A DNA stretch of 64,000 bases from Paulownia fortunei (Eukaryota; Streptophyta; Magnoliopsida; Lamiales; Paulowniaceae). Shown here one piece after another: positions 12,367 to 24,429 of the stretch. The position numbers and the translations under genes were made by a program. Where the stretch lies: the NCBI GenBank assembly GCA_019321725.1, contig CM033110.1, positions 11,587,278 to 11,651,277 on the forward strand, read 5' to 3'. How positions within the stretch are numbered: position 1 is the stretch's first letter; every line of letters starts with the position of its first letter. Below the pieces are notes generated by a model. That model was not told the origin of the DNA, searched no databases, and saw only the letters and a list, made by a program, of their open reading frames with translations.

Positions 12367-13270
12367 TGGGAAATTGTCGTGGGAGCAAGTCTTGTGATGT
12401 GCAAGATTTTGTAAGAAATACATCTCTGTCTATGCGGCACTGCTCCAATCAGATCTTGACAGTGCTGTAGTTGATGCGCTGTTGTTGATGACAATGAAGA
12501 CATAGAGGAACTTGATCGGGAATTTGATATTGAAGTCATTCTTCAGTTGAGGTATAACTTGACTCGGTTACTTGATGAGTTGGTGTTAACTATATGCTTG
12601 ATATGCCATTTTTGTGGAACTTGGTGGGAGGGTGTACTTTTCTTATGCAATGTAGCTATCATGTGTGTGTGTTTTCTTTTCTTTTCTCTTTTTTTTTTTG
12701 GGTTAATGGACAAATTAAATTTGGCAATCAACATTTATGATGATGATGTTTCTTTAGTTTCCACCACCTTGGAGCTTTTAACACACCAAGGTAGTGTGGT
12801 TTCTAATTTGCTTCATGAGAGTATCTAGTTTCTTTCTAACACGCTTTGTTCTTTATATTCTTTTTCTTAAAATTTTCTTTACCGACAAGAATATCTTTTT
12901 GGGAGTGCTGGCAGCAGGTTGTTTTTGTCTTCAATTAACTTCTAATAATCGGTTATACATGATTCAATTGTATGTTTGATAGTTAATAAATTTACTTTCC
13001 CGTTTACTCTGTAATTGATTTACTACTTTCTGATTCGACCTCTATTTTTGTAGGCGCTAGATTCATGCCTTCAAACAGGATGTTGGTCCATAAATTTGTG
13101 GAGCAATCGACAGGATCAGAATTCCAACAAAAATTGCAAAACACAAAGAAGTCATGGTGGTCAATTGGATGGTTTGCAGGGCCAGTCAACTTGTCAAAGA
13201 TGAAAATGAACCAGGGGCTCAGCTCTGACTGAGGAAGGTTGGAAGAGATTGAATGAGAAGGTGATAATGA
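12367..13270 (+). pseudogene. VPS13: VPS13-like N-terminal fragment, copy B
   Basis: Second copy of the fragment. Block 12367-12551 matches copy A but keeps the five bases missing there; it carries a 4-bp insertion near 12408 and a short duplication around 12474-12491. Block about 13080-13270 reads HKFVEQSTGSEFQQK and KKSWWSIGW. Only seven bases (TTTGCAG) remain of the intron that in copy A separates this block from the next. The similarity ends near 13260 after GWKRLNE. It cannot encode a working protein. Confidence 0.7.
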
Positions 13271-15030
13271 ATTTTTTTTGGAATTGATGTGTATACTTTG
13301 TATTATTCAATGTTATAAGATAGTAGTAATATAAATTTATGTGACATGCTTCTTTAAAATTTAATGTGTCTTTGCTATACTGTAAAAATTATGCGACATG
13401 CCTCTTATTCCCTTTTGGCCTCTTTTACTACTGATTTTCAATTGTGGCCGGAGCATGGATACTAAAGAAAAGAGGGAAACATTTATGGAGAATTGGAAAA
13501 GGGTTTCCTCCCATATCCAACGTAAGCTCGCATCTCAGATTTCTTGTCTGACTATATATATAGGTATGTTTGCTTCAATAAATATATACTTCAAAAGTAA
13601 TATGATGCATGCTTGTTTAGTAGAATCACATTGAGCAACAACCTTTTCTTGACTTTGAGTATTGTAGAAGAAGAGGGCTCAGGTATCATGTTGTGACTAT
13701 TAGAGATTTATATATTCTAAGAAAGTTGTTTTTCATGCGCCCCTGATCTAAGTTATGCTCTTATCAACCCGCACAGGAGGTTATGGTACAGTTTCCTGGG
13801 CAAGAAGAAAAGCTGCTGGAGTCACATTTTTGCCATTAAATGTAGGGAACTCACTGTCTTATTATATAGCCTTCTATTTTAGTTTTTGAAATCCAATTAT
13901 GTACATGTCCAGTCAAATAATATAACCTTTCTGTTGTGGCTGTAATTTCTATAAGTTGCTTTCGCGGAAGTCACTTATAAAATTGCTACTTCTATGCTCT
14001 TTCTATCTGACATTTCTTCTGCTGGCATGTAGTTGTCATCCTTCTTCCTAACAGTGTATTTTTGTGTTTTTACGTTTCTTTCCCTTCTTTCTTGTTGCCC
14101 GGTCTCGTAGTCTTCTTGCTTCCCTCTGATTGAGCTTGCTGTTTTTGGTCTGTAACAATACTCTTCTTCTGGTGAGGTAGCCACATAAAAGAAAAAAGCT
14201 ACTTATTCTGAGGCAGGTATTTTGTTTTGCTCTTTTAAGGAAACAAACAAGTGAAGTTACTGACCAAATCATAATAGCACAGTACAGTGCCATTACTGCA
14301 TGTTTCTAGTGACGTGTTCTCTCAGAATGATGCTGAGATTCTTCTCAGAGATATCACTTTACTCTTGAAAGATCCCACAGACAATTTTATACTACTATTA
14401 CTGGCAGATCACGCCTGAAGTCTATACCTGTGACTTCTAGATTTCTTCATATACTATATTCCTCAGGAATTTCAGCCCATCCTCAATGTGACAATTTAAT
14501 CAATAATTGTTATGGTTGCCGTGAAGTTAGTAATTCAGTACACTCTTCCTAGTAAGTACTGACTGTGCTGTCTAATGTCTCTTTATGACCTCTTAGCTTT
14601 ACATATTTAACCAATAAATTGTTATGTATTTTGTTCTTTTAAGTTCTGTATTTTTCCTTTGACTTTATATCCCGTATGATATCAAGAAATAAGATAAAAT
14701 AAATGGGTATGTAGTACCTTTTTATATAAATTTAGATATAATGCTTGACCAAAGCTTTCTTGTTCATGTTTTGCATGTTTTTCAGGTCTCATGTCAATGC
14801 CAATAGATATTATGTGCACAAGGCAATGAAAATGTTGGAGGTGTGGTTGGGGTAAATAATATCGATATTTAATTCTTAATATTGCTGTAGTTCTTATGAA
14901 TTTTTCATTTGGCTATAACACTTGGTAAAAAAAACGTGACAAAATATGGAGGTTCATTTAAGACTGCTAAGAGCGGGAGTGTCATTAATGGAAGGTGTTC
15001 GTCCAATCATGCACACCACATATCAGCTTT

Positions 15031-15049
15031 GGGGGGGGGGGGGGGGGGG
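15031..15049 (+). repeat. Homopolymer of 19 G
   Basis: Nineteen consecutive G on the plus strand, the only long G run in the window. Its length may be wrong because homopolymers are error-prone in sequencing. It creates a poly-Gly open frame that is not a gene. Confidence 0.9.
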
Positions 15050-15230
15050 TGTTGGCTCGATGTTGAGATTCGAACACATACAAAGCATGATGATCCCAGC
15101 TGTGACTCAATGACGAGAGAATCAAGCTTTTTTCCTTAAATATTTGTATCATTTGTTTAATTTGTTTTCATTCGTATCATTTATTATTCATACCAAACAT
15201 GGTAAACATATGATGAAATGAATCGAGGAA

Positions 15231-15280
15231 TACGCGTGTGCGCGTGTGCCTGTGCCTGTGTATGCGCGAGTGCGTGTGTT
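15231..15280 (+). repeat. Degenerate TG/CG-rich microsatellite
   Basis: Alternating purine-pyrimidine sequence made of GTGTGCGCGTGTGCCTGTG-like steps, standing out from the AT-rich surroundings. Confidence 0.8.
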
Positions 15281-15919
15281 TTAATTATATATCTACTATT
15301 TTATTTTATTTGTAGTGTCATTAATATTTACGTGAAATATGTAAAAAATATAGTTATGTAGGCACACCCATAGACATACAAATATACGATTATATGTAAT
15401 TGAACATAAGATAATTTATATGTATTAAATATACGTGACATTAAACTATTAAATATAATTTTGATTTAATATATATTATATTATTATAGTAGATATTGAA
15501 GTACTTTCATATATAAATATAATATAATATAATAGATATGTATTAAATATATTATTAATGTATATATGTCCAAAATGTATTCAAACATGTATTATGTATG
15601 TATTGAATATTTAAATATAAAAAAAACATTAAATATATTATTTTAATAGAATATGTATTCTATTAAAGTTATAGAATTTCAAATAGTAAGATAGTAACAT
15701 ATTTTATTTTATTATACAAAATACTAAATTATTTGTAAATACAATATACACTACCGTATACTATATAAGTTATTTATATATACAATATACACTTTATATT
15801 ATTATATTAATAAAGATTGATATCTATTCCATATTATGAATATGTAACCAATTCATATTTGATATGTTATTTTCATATAAAATTAAAACATATACATTAG
15901 TTATTTTATCTAGATTTAT

Positions 15920-18517
15920 TTTTTAAAATATTGAATACATATTATTTATTTTATTTTTAATTTTGTTTGTGTTTAGTTATTCTATTAATCTCATTTAATC
16001 GTACTTTTTATTTTAAAAAATATTTTTAGTTATTCTTAGGTCAATATTCTAAAGTTAAATTGTATATTCAACTAAATACTATGTAAGGAACTAAATTTTA
16101 TTCTTTTAAAATATTTAATACATATTATTTATTTTTGTATTTATTTTATAGTGAATTTTTATTAGATTTTTGACTTTTTAAAAAATATTTATATTTTTGG
16201 GTTATTGTACAAGTGAAATTTAGTATATATTTTTAGATTAAGTCTTATAAAATATAAAATAATATTAGTAATTAAATTTTAATAGTTTAAAATATTTTTT
16301 ATTATTCTAAGACCAATATTCTAAATTAAATAAATTGTATATTCAACTAAATATTAGCTAATTAAAATATATTTACTTTAAAATACTCAATACATATTAT
16401 TTATTTTTGTAATTAATTTACATTGTAATTTTATTAAATTTTTTAATTATTTTATTTTTGAGTTATTGTGCTATCAAAATTTAGTATATACTTTTAATTT
16501 AAATATCATAAAATATAAAAAAATCTAATAATATCTTTAAATTTAAAATAAATACTTCAGCTATTCTACATATAAATTATTTAATACTATTTAAGAAATT
16601 AAAATATAAAAATATAAATATGAAGACAATAAGAGACAAAGTATTCCTCTTACCCTTCCTCTCAATTTAAAAGTTATGTTTTAATTTTGTATTTATATTT
16701 AAAAGTCATTTTATTGCGCAAAAAATCGTTAGTAATTATACTTTTAAATTTTAATTATTATTTTTATTTAATCATTTTTTAACAATATTATGTAAGGAAT
16801 TAAATTATATTTACTTTCAAAATATTCAAACATATTATTTATTTTATATTGATTTTGCATTGCATTTGTTTTTAGATTTGAACTTTTTAAATATTTATAT
16901 ATAGTTTTAAATTAAATTTTATAAAATATAGAAAAATCTTTAGTATTATACGATTGAAATTAGAATATTTTAAAATATTTTTTATTATTCTGAGATCAAT
17001 ATTCTAAAGTTTTTAAATATTTATATATTTTTTAGTTATTCTACTCAAAATTATTTATATTCTTGAGTTATTGTAGTAAAATTTACTATTTTAAATTAAT
17101 TTTTATTAAGTAATTATACTTTATAAGTATTTTAAAATATTCTTAATTATTCTAAACCAATATTCTAAAGTAAAACTAATAGTATACTTACTAAAATATA
17201 TTTACTTTTACAATCTTCAATACATATTATTTATTTTTGTATTTAATTTACATTGCATTTTTTTGAGATTTTAAAATTTTTAAATACCTATATATTCCTT
17301 AGTTATTCTAAATGAAAGCTATTTAATCCTCATTTTTAAATATGTATGTATTCTTTATTCTAAAAAAATTATTTAATCCTCATTTTTCAATATTTATATA
17401 TTGCTTTGGTTATTTTAAATAAAAATTATTTCATCCTCTTTAATAATTATACTTTTAAAATTAGAAATGTATTTTTATTTTGTTAGACCAATATTCTACA
17501 GTTAAATTAACTATATATTTCAACTAAATGCTTTGTAAGGAATTAAAATATATTTACTTTTAAAATATTGAATATATTATTTATTTTTCCATCAATTTAC
17601 ATTGCATTTTTGTGAGATTTTTAATTTTCTAAATACATGTACATTTTTTAGTTATTTTAAATTAAAACTGTTTAATCCTCATTTTTAAATATTTGTATAT
17701 TCTTTAGTTATTCTAAATGAAATTAATTTTATCTTCTTTAATAATTACATTTGTAAATTTAAAATTATTTTTAAATTATTTTTAGGTATATATCCTAAAG
17801 TTAAATTAATTGTATATTTCAACTAAATACTATGTAGGAAATAAAATATATTTAATTTTAAAATATTCAATACAAATTATTTATTTTTGCATCTAATTTA
17901 CATTGCATTTTTATTAAAATTTATAGTTTTAATACTTATATATTATTATTATCCTATATAAAAAACTTTAATCCTCAGTTTAATCATTTATATATTTTTT
18001 AGTTATTCTAAAAAAAAATTAATTTATCCTCTTTAATAATTACACTTTTTAATTTAAAAAATTATTTTTAATTATTCTTAGACCAATATCCTAAAGTTAA
18101 ATTAACTGTATATTTCAACTAAATACTATAAAAGGAGTAACATATATTTACTTTTGAAATATTCAAACCATATTAATTATTTATGTATCAAATATATGGT
18201 TCATTTTTATTAGATTTTAAATTTGTAAATACTTATATATTCTTTAGTTATTCTCAATAAAAATTATTTAATCCTCATTTTTAACTATTTATACATTCTT
18301 TAGTTTATTTTATTTATAAATTAATCTATCCTCTTTAATAATTATACTTTTTAATTTAAAAACACTATTTTAATTATTTTTAGACCATGTCCTAAAGTTA
18401 AATTAATCATATATTTCAACTAAATAGTATATAAGGAATTAAAAATACTTTTAAAATATTCAATAGATGTTAAATATTTCAGTTTTAGATTTACATTGCA
18501 TTTTTAATAGATTTTAA
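15920..18517 (+). repeat. Left arm of AT-rich foldback: tandem units
   Basis: Very AT-rich sequence without open frames. A sentence of the type CAATATTCTAAAGTTAAATT recurs at about 16043, 16314, 17157, 17487, 17790, 18090 and 18390. In the last four copies the spacing is close to 300 bp. Between anchors the same order returns: ATTTACTTTTAAAATATTCA, then ACATTGCATTTTTATTAGAT, then ATTCTTTAGTTATTCTAAAT, then AATTATTTAATCCTC. So the arm is a degenerate tandem array in one orientation. Compare the right arm, which is its reverse complement. Confidence 0.75.
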
Positions 18518-20970
18518 AGAGGATTAAATAATTTTGATTTAGAATAACCAAAAAATACATTAATATTTTATAATGAGGATTACATAGTTTTCATTTAGAA
18601 TGACTAAAGAATATAAGTATTTAAAAAATTTAAAATCTCATAAAAATATAATGTAAATTAAATACAAAGATTAATAATATTAAATATTTTAAAAGTAAAT
18701 ATATTTTAATTCCTTAGACAATATTTAGTTGGAATATATAATTAATTTAACTTTAGAGTAGTGGTTTTAGAATAATTAAAATTATTTTAAATATTTTAAA
18801 TGTATAATTACTAAAGATTTTTTGGATTTTATGAGATTTAATTTAAAAGTATAATGTTAATTTTACTAGCACAATAATTAAAAAGTATAAAAAGATTTTC
18901 AGAATAAGAATATATAAATATTTAAAAATGACAACTAAATAGTTTTTATTTATAATAACTAAATAATATATAAATATTTTAAAATTTTAAAATCTAATAA
19001 AAAGGCAACGTAAATTAAATACAGAAATAAATAATATGTATTGAACATTTTAAAAGTAAATATATTTTAATTCCTTATATAGTATGTAGTTGAAATATAC
19101 AATTAATTTAACTTTAGAATATGGGTCTTAGAATAATTAAAAAAAGTTAAAATATTTTAATTTAAAAGTATAATTACTAAAAACTTTTTATATTTTATTT
19201 AATTTAATTTAAAAGTATATACTAAATTTTACTAGCACAAAAATTCAAAACTATAAATATTTAGAAAGTTAAAAATCAAATAAAAATGTAATATAAATTA
19301 TATAGAGAAATAAATAATACAAATTAAATATTTTAAAAGTAAATATAATTTATTCCTTATATAGTATTTACTTGAAATATATGACTAATTTGACTTTGGG
19401 ATATCGGTCTAAGAATAATTAAAAATAGATTTTGAAAAGCATAAATATTAAAGAGGGTAAATTAATTTTTATTTAGAATAACTAATATTTAAATATTTAA
19501 AAACAAGGATAAATAATTTTTATTTAAAATAACTAATGAATATATAAGTAAAAATTCAAAATCTAACAAAAATGCAATTTAATGAACTAAATAATATAAA
19601 TACAATAATTTAAAGCTATATATGTTTTAATTCCTTACATAGTATTTAATTGAAATATATAATACATTTAACTTTAGGAAAGTCTAAAAATAATTGGAAA
19701 TTTTTTTTAAATTTAAAAGTAAAACTATTAAAGAGGATAAATAATTTTTATTTAGACTAATTAAAGAATATGTAAGCATTTAAAATAAGGATTAAATAGC
19801 TTTTATTTAGAATAATTAAAGAATATATAAATATTTAAAATTTTTAAAATCTCGTAAAAAAGCAATGTAAATAAAAAATAAATAATATGTATTAAATATT
19901 TAAATATATATATTTTAATTCCTTAGATAGTATTTAGTTGAAATGTACAATTAATTTAAGTTAAAAATATTAATTTTAGAATAATTAAAAATATTTAAAA
20001 AAAATCACTAAAGGTTTTTCTGTATATTATAAAATTAAATTTAAAAGTATATACTAAATCTGACTAGCAAAATAATTGAGTAATATAAATAGTTTTTACG
20101 TAGAAAAACTAACCTATATATAAATATATAAAAAATTTAAATTCTAATAAAAATGCAATGTAAATTTAATACATAAATGAATAATGTGTTTTGAATATTT
20201 TAAAAGTAGATATATTTTAACTCCTTGACAAATATCGATCTTAGAATAATTAACAATATTTCAAAATATTTTATAAGTATAACTACTAAAGATTTTTCTA
20301 TATTTTATGAAATTTAATTTAAAAGTACAAACTAAATTTTACAATCATAATAAATTATTTTTAGGTAGAATAACTAAAGAATATATAAATAATTAAAAAT
20401 GAGGATTAAATAATTTTTATTTTGAATAACTGAAGAATATATAAATATTTAAAAGTTTCAAAATCTAACAAAAGTGCAATGTAAATTAAATACATAAATA
20501 ATTATTATGTATAGAATATATTAAATGTATATATACTTTAATACCTTAAATAGTATTTTATTGAAATATACAAATAACTTACCTTTAGATTATTAGTCTT
20601 AGAATAATTAAAACAATATTTTAAAATATTTTAAGTTTAAAAGTATAATTATTGAAGGTTTTTCTATATTTTATGATATTTAATTTAAAAGTATATACTA
20701 TCACAATAACTCAAAAATATAAATATTTAAAAAAATTAATTTTTTTAATAAAAATGCAAAGTAAATTAAATACACAAATAAAAATATGTATCGAATATTT
20801 TAAAAGTAAATATATTTTAATTTCTTAGATAATATTTAGTTGAAATATACAATTAATTTAACTATAAGATATTCATCTAACAACAATTAAAAATATTTTT
20901 TAAATTTAAAAGTAAAAATATTAAAGGGGATAAAATAATTTTATATTAGAATAACTAAAGATAAAAATTT
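18518..20970 (-). repeat. Right arm of AT-rich foldback: inverted tandem units
   Basis: The same units as in the left arm, now in reverse complement. The anchor reads AATTTAACTTTAGAATAT followed by TCTTAGAATAATTAAA, at about 18745, 19100, 19383, 19663, 19950, 20225, 20572 and 20850 (spacing about 270-360 bp). GAGGATTAAATAATTTT and AGAATAACTAAAGAATATAT recur between anchors. The switch of orientation is near 18517, so the two arms are almost equal (about 2.6 and 2.45 kb). Arms are imperfect, with many substitutions and indels. No terminal motif or target duplication was found. Confidence 0.75.
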
Positions 20971-21380
20971 AAGATTTGATATTGATATAAGAATAATTTT
21001 AAAGTACTTATAATTTCAACTTTTATTTGTCGGAGACAATATATCATAACAAGAACAATTTATTGTAAACAGTTATATTTATTTTTTGAAATTTTATATT
21101 TTACAATAAAAATAATTTCCAAAAATTAAATAAAGAAACAAGTACGCCATATTTATATTTCAATATAGAAATAAAAAATAGTAAGACTAACCATGCCAAA
21201 ATCCCAAAAATTTCTCAAAGACATCCAACCAAATCGAAAAAGATCAACCTACATCACAAAAACATCATGCGAGAATTTCACCACAAGTTAAAGAAAGCTC
21301 TAAAACATAAGACTTAAGACTTAAAAAGTCAGCAAAGACATGCCCAACTTAACCGAAAAAGATTATTTCCTATGAACATC
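20971..21380. other. Short unassigned flank before the gypsy element
   Basis: Loses the repeat pattern near 20970 and is less AT-rich after 21180. No gene or element recognised. The last five bases (ACATC) would be the left target duplication of the next element, but its right end is lost. Confidence 0.4.
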
Positions 21381-24258
21381 TGTGATACCCGAGCCTCTTA
21401 CTACTCACATGGCCAAATATGATTCATGCATTACATGTTAATTTTATATGCTATTTGTATTTCTATTGACATTACATAATTTATTTCATTTTATACGACA
21501 TTCTTGAATATTAAACTTAATTCTGAAGCTCTTGCACGACATTAGTTATTGAATTTCTTAATCTAAGTAGTTGATTTTATATTGAAATAAGAAGAAAATG
21601 AGGTGGATCAATATTAGATATAGATGGGATATATAGGTTATAATTTTGGAAGTGCTAAAAGTGTTACTAGTAACCTTATACGGTTTAATTTGATTTGATC
21701 AAGTTATTTCAAAAGTATATATTTGTAAATTAGCATACTTGGGATATTGGACATGATATAATATGATTTAAGTGTCATATTACAAGGCCCTTATGTGCAT
21801 ATGATTTTAGAAATGCAAACTAGATAATTCTTTAAGAATCGGATGCGAATCAATTTGGAGATCGAATGAACGGACATAGGAATTACCTATGGGAATGAAT
21901 GATGATTAAGATAGGTTGCAACCAAATAAAAATAGGTGAGACACACAAGATTAGGGCTGCAAGATAAGGGGCAAAATCAGATTTTGCCATTTACTTGCCA
22001 CCTCATGCTTTCTTATTAAGCTTAAGCTAACATCTCAAGCTAACACCTCAAACCCTTCACCCTTAAGCAACGACCAGACCCTCATTTCAGCCATTTTCAT
22101 CTTCCAAACACACACCTTAAGGTCTCCAAGTGATCCAAATTGATTCCAAGTTGAAATAAAAGCAAGAAAAGCAAAGAAGAAGTGATTACCATCAAGTTAG
22201 CCTCAAAATCTGCATAGGTAACACTTATCTACGGTTTTGCCTTTGTTTTCAGATTATTATGAATGGTTTTATGGTTTATTAAGCTTTAAATATCTCTTAT
22301 AAAAGTGTTAGGAAGTTTTTTGTTAGACTTTGGTGCACAAAGAAAGGGTTTTTGATCACAAACACTTAATAGGAAATACTTGTGGCAGAAACTGTCATCT
22401 TACTGTTTTCTTGTGTTTTAGGCTTCAAAAGTGTATGGTATGTTGAATAAAACCTATAATTATTACCATTTACATGACCATATATGAGTTAAGAGTATTG
22501 GAATGAAGTTTTATCAGTTGGAAATTGAAATAGAGAATGATATTGGAGAAACACTCAAACTGCCAAAATAGCAAAATCTGTTTTGGTGTGCTGTGAAGGA
22601 AACTGAATTAAGGGATCTAAATCCATTATTTTTGGTAATAATATGACCTGGTTGTCTCCTTATATATGCTATCTAAGTATGGTGAAAATTTTGGAGTGAT
22701 TGAATATACTTAAGGGTGCCAAAACCATTAATGTCATGAAGTGTGCAAAACTGTCACGGTAGGAAATAATCTATTTCAGTATGTCGTGAAGAGAGCTGAA
22801 CTTGGGAAGCTATATCCGTGATTTTTAGCAATTCTATGATATGGTTACATTTATATACATGTTATATAAGTGTGGTAAAAATTTGGGAGTGATTGGATAT
22901 GCTTAGGGATGTTAAAATTATCATGCAACTAAACTTGACAGCAAGAAAATATGAAAATGTGAATCTGCCGCATTTGATCACTTAGCATGTTTCAACCTTG
23001 ATATGTTGCTATTGAGTGTTAAAAATTAGGTACATGATATTAGAGTTATAATACTTCAATTACATGATGTTTGCATGCATTTAAGATGAGAAATTGAGGT
23101 ATTTGAGAGGGCTATATTGGGTTCTAGTTTGTGAAAGCTTGATTGTTAGCTTATAGCTTGGTGTTTAAGGTCTAGTATGAGATTTTGTGCTTTCAACTTG
23201 CCAAATTGGGAATGGTGCTTGATGTTGGGTAATATTACAGGCTATTTTACATCTAAGGTTGGAGAGGAATACTAAACAAATTTAGACTAAGCCACCAACC
23301 AAGTGAAAGGTAAGTAAAGATTCATTTGCAACTACAATGCATAGACATAGTAGATGTGTGAATTATATGTAATATCATAAATCATATGTGTATAGTAGAG
23401 GGCTCTCAATTGAGTATACATACATGGGCATTGTCATTAGCACGTGCATGCATCATATACTAGTATTGTGATAAATCTTGCATTGTACGGCATGATTCAG
23501 AGAAAGAAAAATATTTTGTTGACCACTACTAGTGCACCGAAGCATGCATGGATTTGCATGGTTTTATGCATGGATTTGCAGGTTCGCGTGCATGGATTTG
23601 CATGCGTATGAGTATGCATGGATTTTCATGCTTATATGATTATTGGCCATTGGATTATGGCGGTATACAGAGCTCTTTTCGGTGCATGGGATAGTAGCGT
23701 TGGTCAGGGGCCCAAGAAAGAAATGATTTTGAGAGAAATATTTTGATGCATAAAATTGCATTGTGAGCATAGCATTTTGAGTTGCATGACTTGATATTGT
23801 GGATTATTCTTTGACATGCATAATCTTTACTTGCTGAGCGTTAGCTCATATAGTTTATGCATTGTAGGTGAGTACGACGATGCTTGAAGCATCTTTGGCT
23901 GGTTGGTCAGCTGTTGGAGCTCCTGCAGGTGTTTGAGGGAGTGTGTACATGGATGACGACCTGTTGGGCTATTTTGTTGGCTTGTTATATTTTGAGTCTG
24001 GTGTATTATGTTTTTAGATTGGTACTATATTTCTCTTTTAAAACTTTACTGTAAATAACTATGTAAATATTGTGGTCGTTATGGGTGTTGTGTTTTTATA
24101 TAAATACTGATCCTTCTATTTTAAACAGGGTTGTGTATGTAAGAAGTGATATATCTTTTCTTAAAGTGTTACAAAAAAAAATATTCCATGCATGCACACA
24201 GGTTCTATCATGTCAAATTATACAATATATATGGTTGTGTAGGAATGGGGGTGTTACA
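21381..24258 (+). repeat. 5' LTR of the Tekay-like element (2,878 bp)
   Basis: Starts TGTGATACCC, ends GTGTTACA, three bases before the primer-binding site. It holds no coding sequence. Inside, about 22557-22740 and 22747-22930 are diverged tandem copies (period about 190 bp; for example GGTGAAAATTTTGGAGTGAT against GGTAAAAATTTGGGAGTGAT). At 23542-23632 the phrase TGCATGGATTTGCATG recurs about five times with small changes. Confidence 0.9.
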
Positions 24259-24261
24259 GAG

Positions 24262-24273
24262 TGGTATCAAAGC
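24262..24273 (+). other. Primer-binding site, tRNA-Met type
   Basis: TGGTATCAAAGC, one mismatch to the usual TGGTATCAGAGC, three bases downstream of the LTR end. Confidence 0.85.
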
Positions 24274-24429
24274 CCAGGTCTTGATTCTGTAGACTGTCCA
24301 TGTACATAACCTTTGAAACTTGCAGAGCGCAGCCATGCCAGTAAGTTTTATATTATCATATATTGCATTTCATATTTCATAAATTATATTGGCCATATGT
24401 TGTCAAACTTGTATAAACAGTGCTGCAAA

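Larger units (their letters stand above)
10185..13270 (+). repeat. Tandem duplication carrying VPS13 exons
   Basis: Copy A runs from about 10185 to 11633 and copy B from about 12095 to 13270, period about 1.89-1.91 kb. Exons and introns both match, for example the intron sentence GGAACTTGGTGGGAGG near 10700 and near 12620, and TCTAATGCTAGTTGTCC at 10194 against TCTAATGTTGGTTGTCC at 12103. The copies differ by many substitutions and indels, so the duplication is not recent. The T-rich runs at 10763-10793 and 12682-12698 sit at the same place in both. Confidence 0.75.
13271..15919. other. Non-coding stretch with unidentified exon-like pieces
   Basis: No gene recognised. Three pieces look denser and are less AT-rich than their surroundings: 13440-13555, 13775-13835 (after a CACAG acceptor-like site) and 14305-14375. 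I could not match any to a family. From about 15290 the sequence becomes strongly AT-rich with TA-rich simple sequence. Contains the G homopolymer and TG-rich microsatellite listed separately. Confidence 0.45.

Noticed and set aside
14909..15139. Open frame with poly-Gly
   Set aside because: Created by the 19-G homopolymer.
15920..20970. CRISPR-like array because of regular repeats
   Set aside because: Units are about 300 bp, degenerate and in both orientations, in a plant genome; there are no short exact repeats with unique spacers.
15290..21000. Mitochondrial or plastid insertion because of high AT content
   Set aside because: No organelle gene or tRNA is visible and organelle coding DNA is not this AT-rich; repeated unit structure explains the block better.
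23564..23770. Minus-strand open frame with His/Ala/Met repeats
   Set aside because: Produced by the CATGCA-rich tandem repeat in the gypsy LTR.
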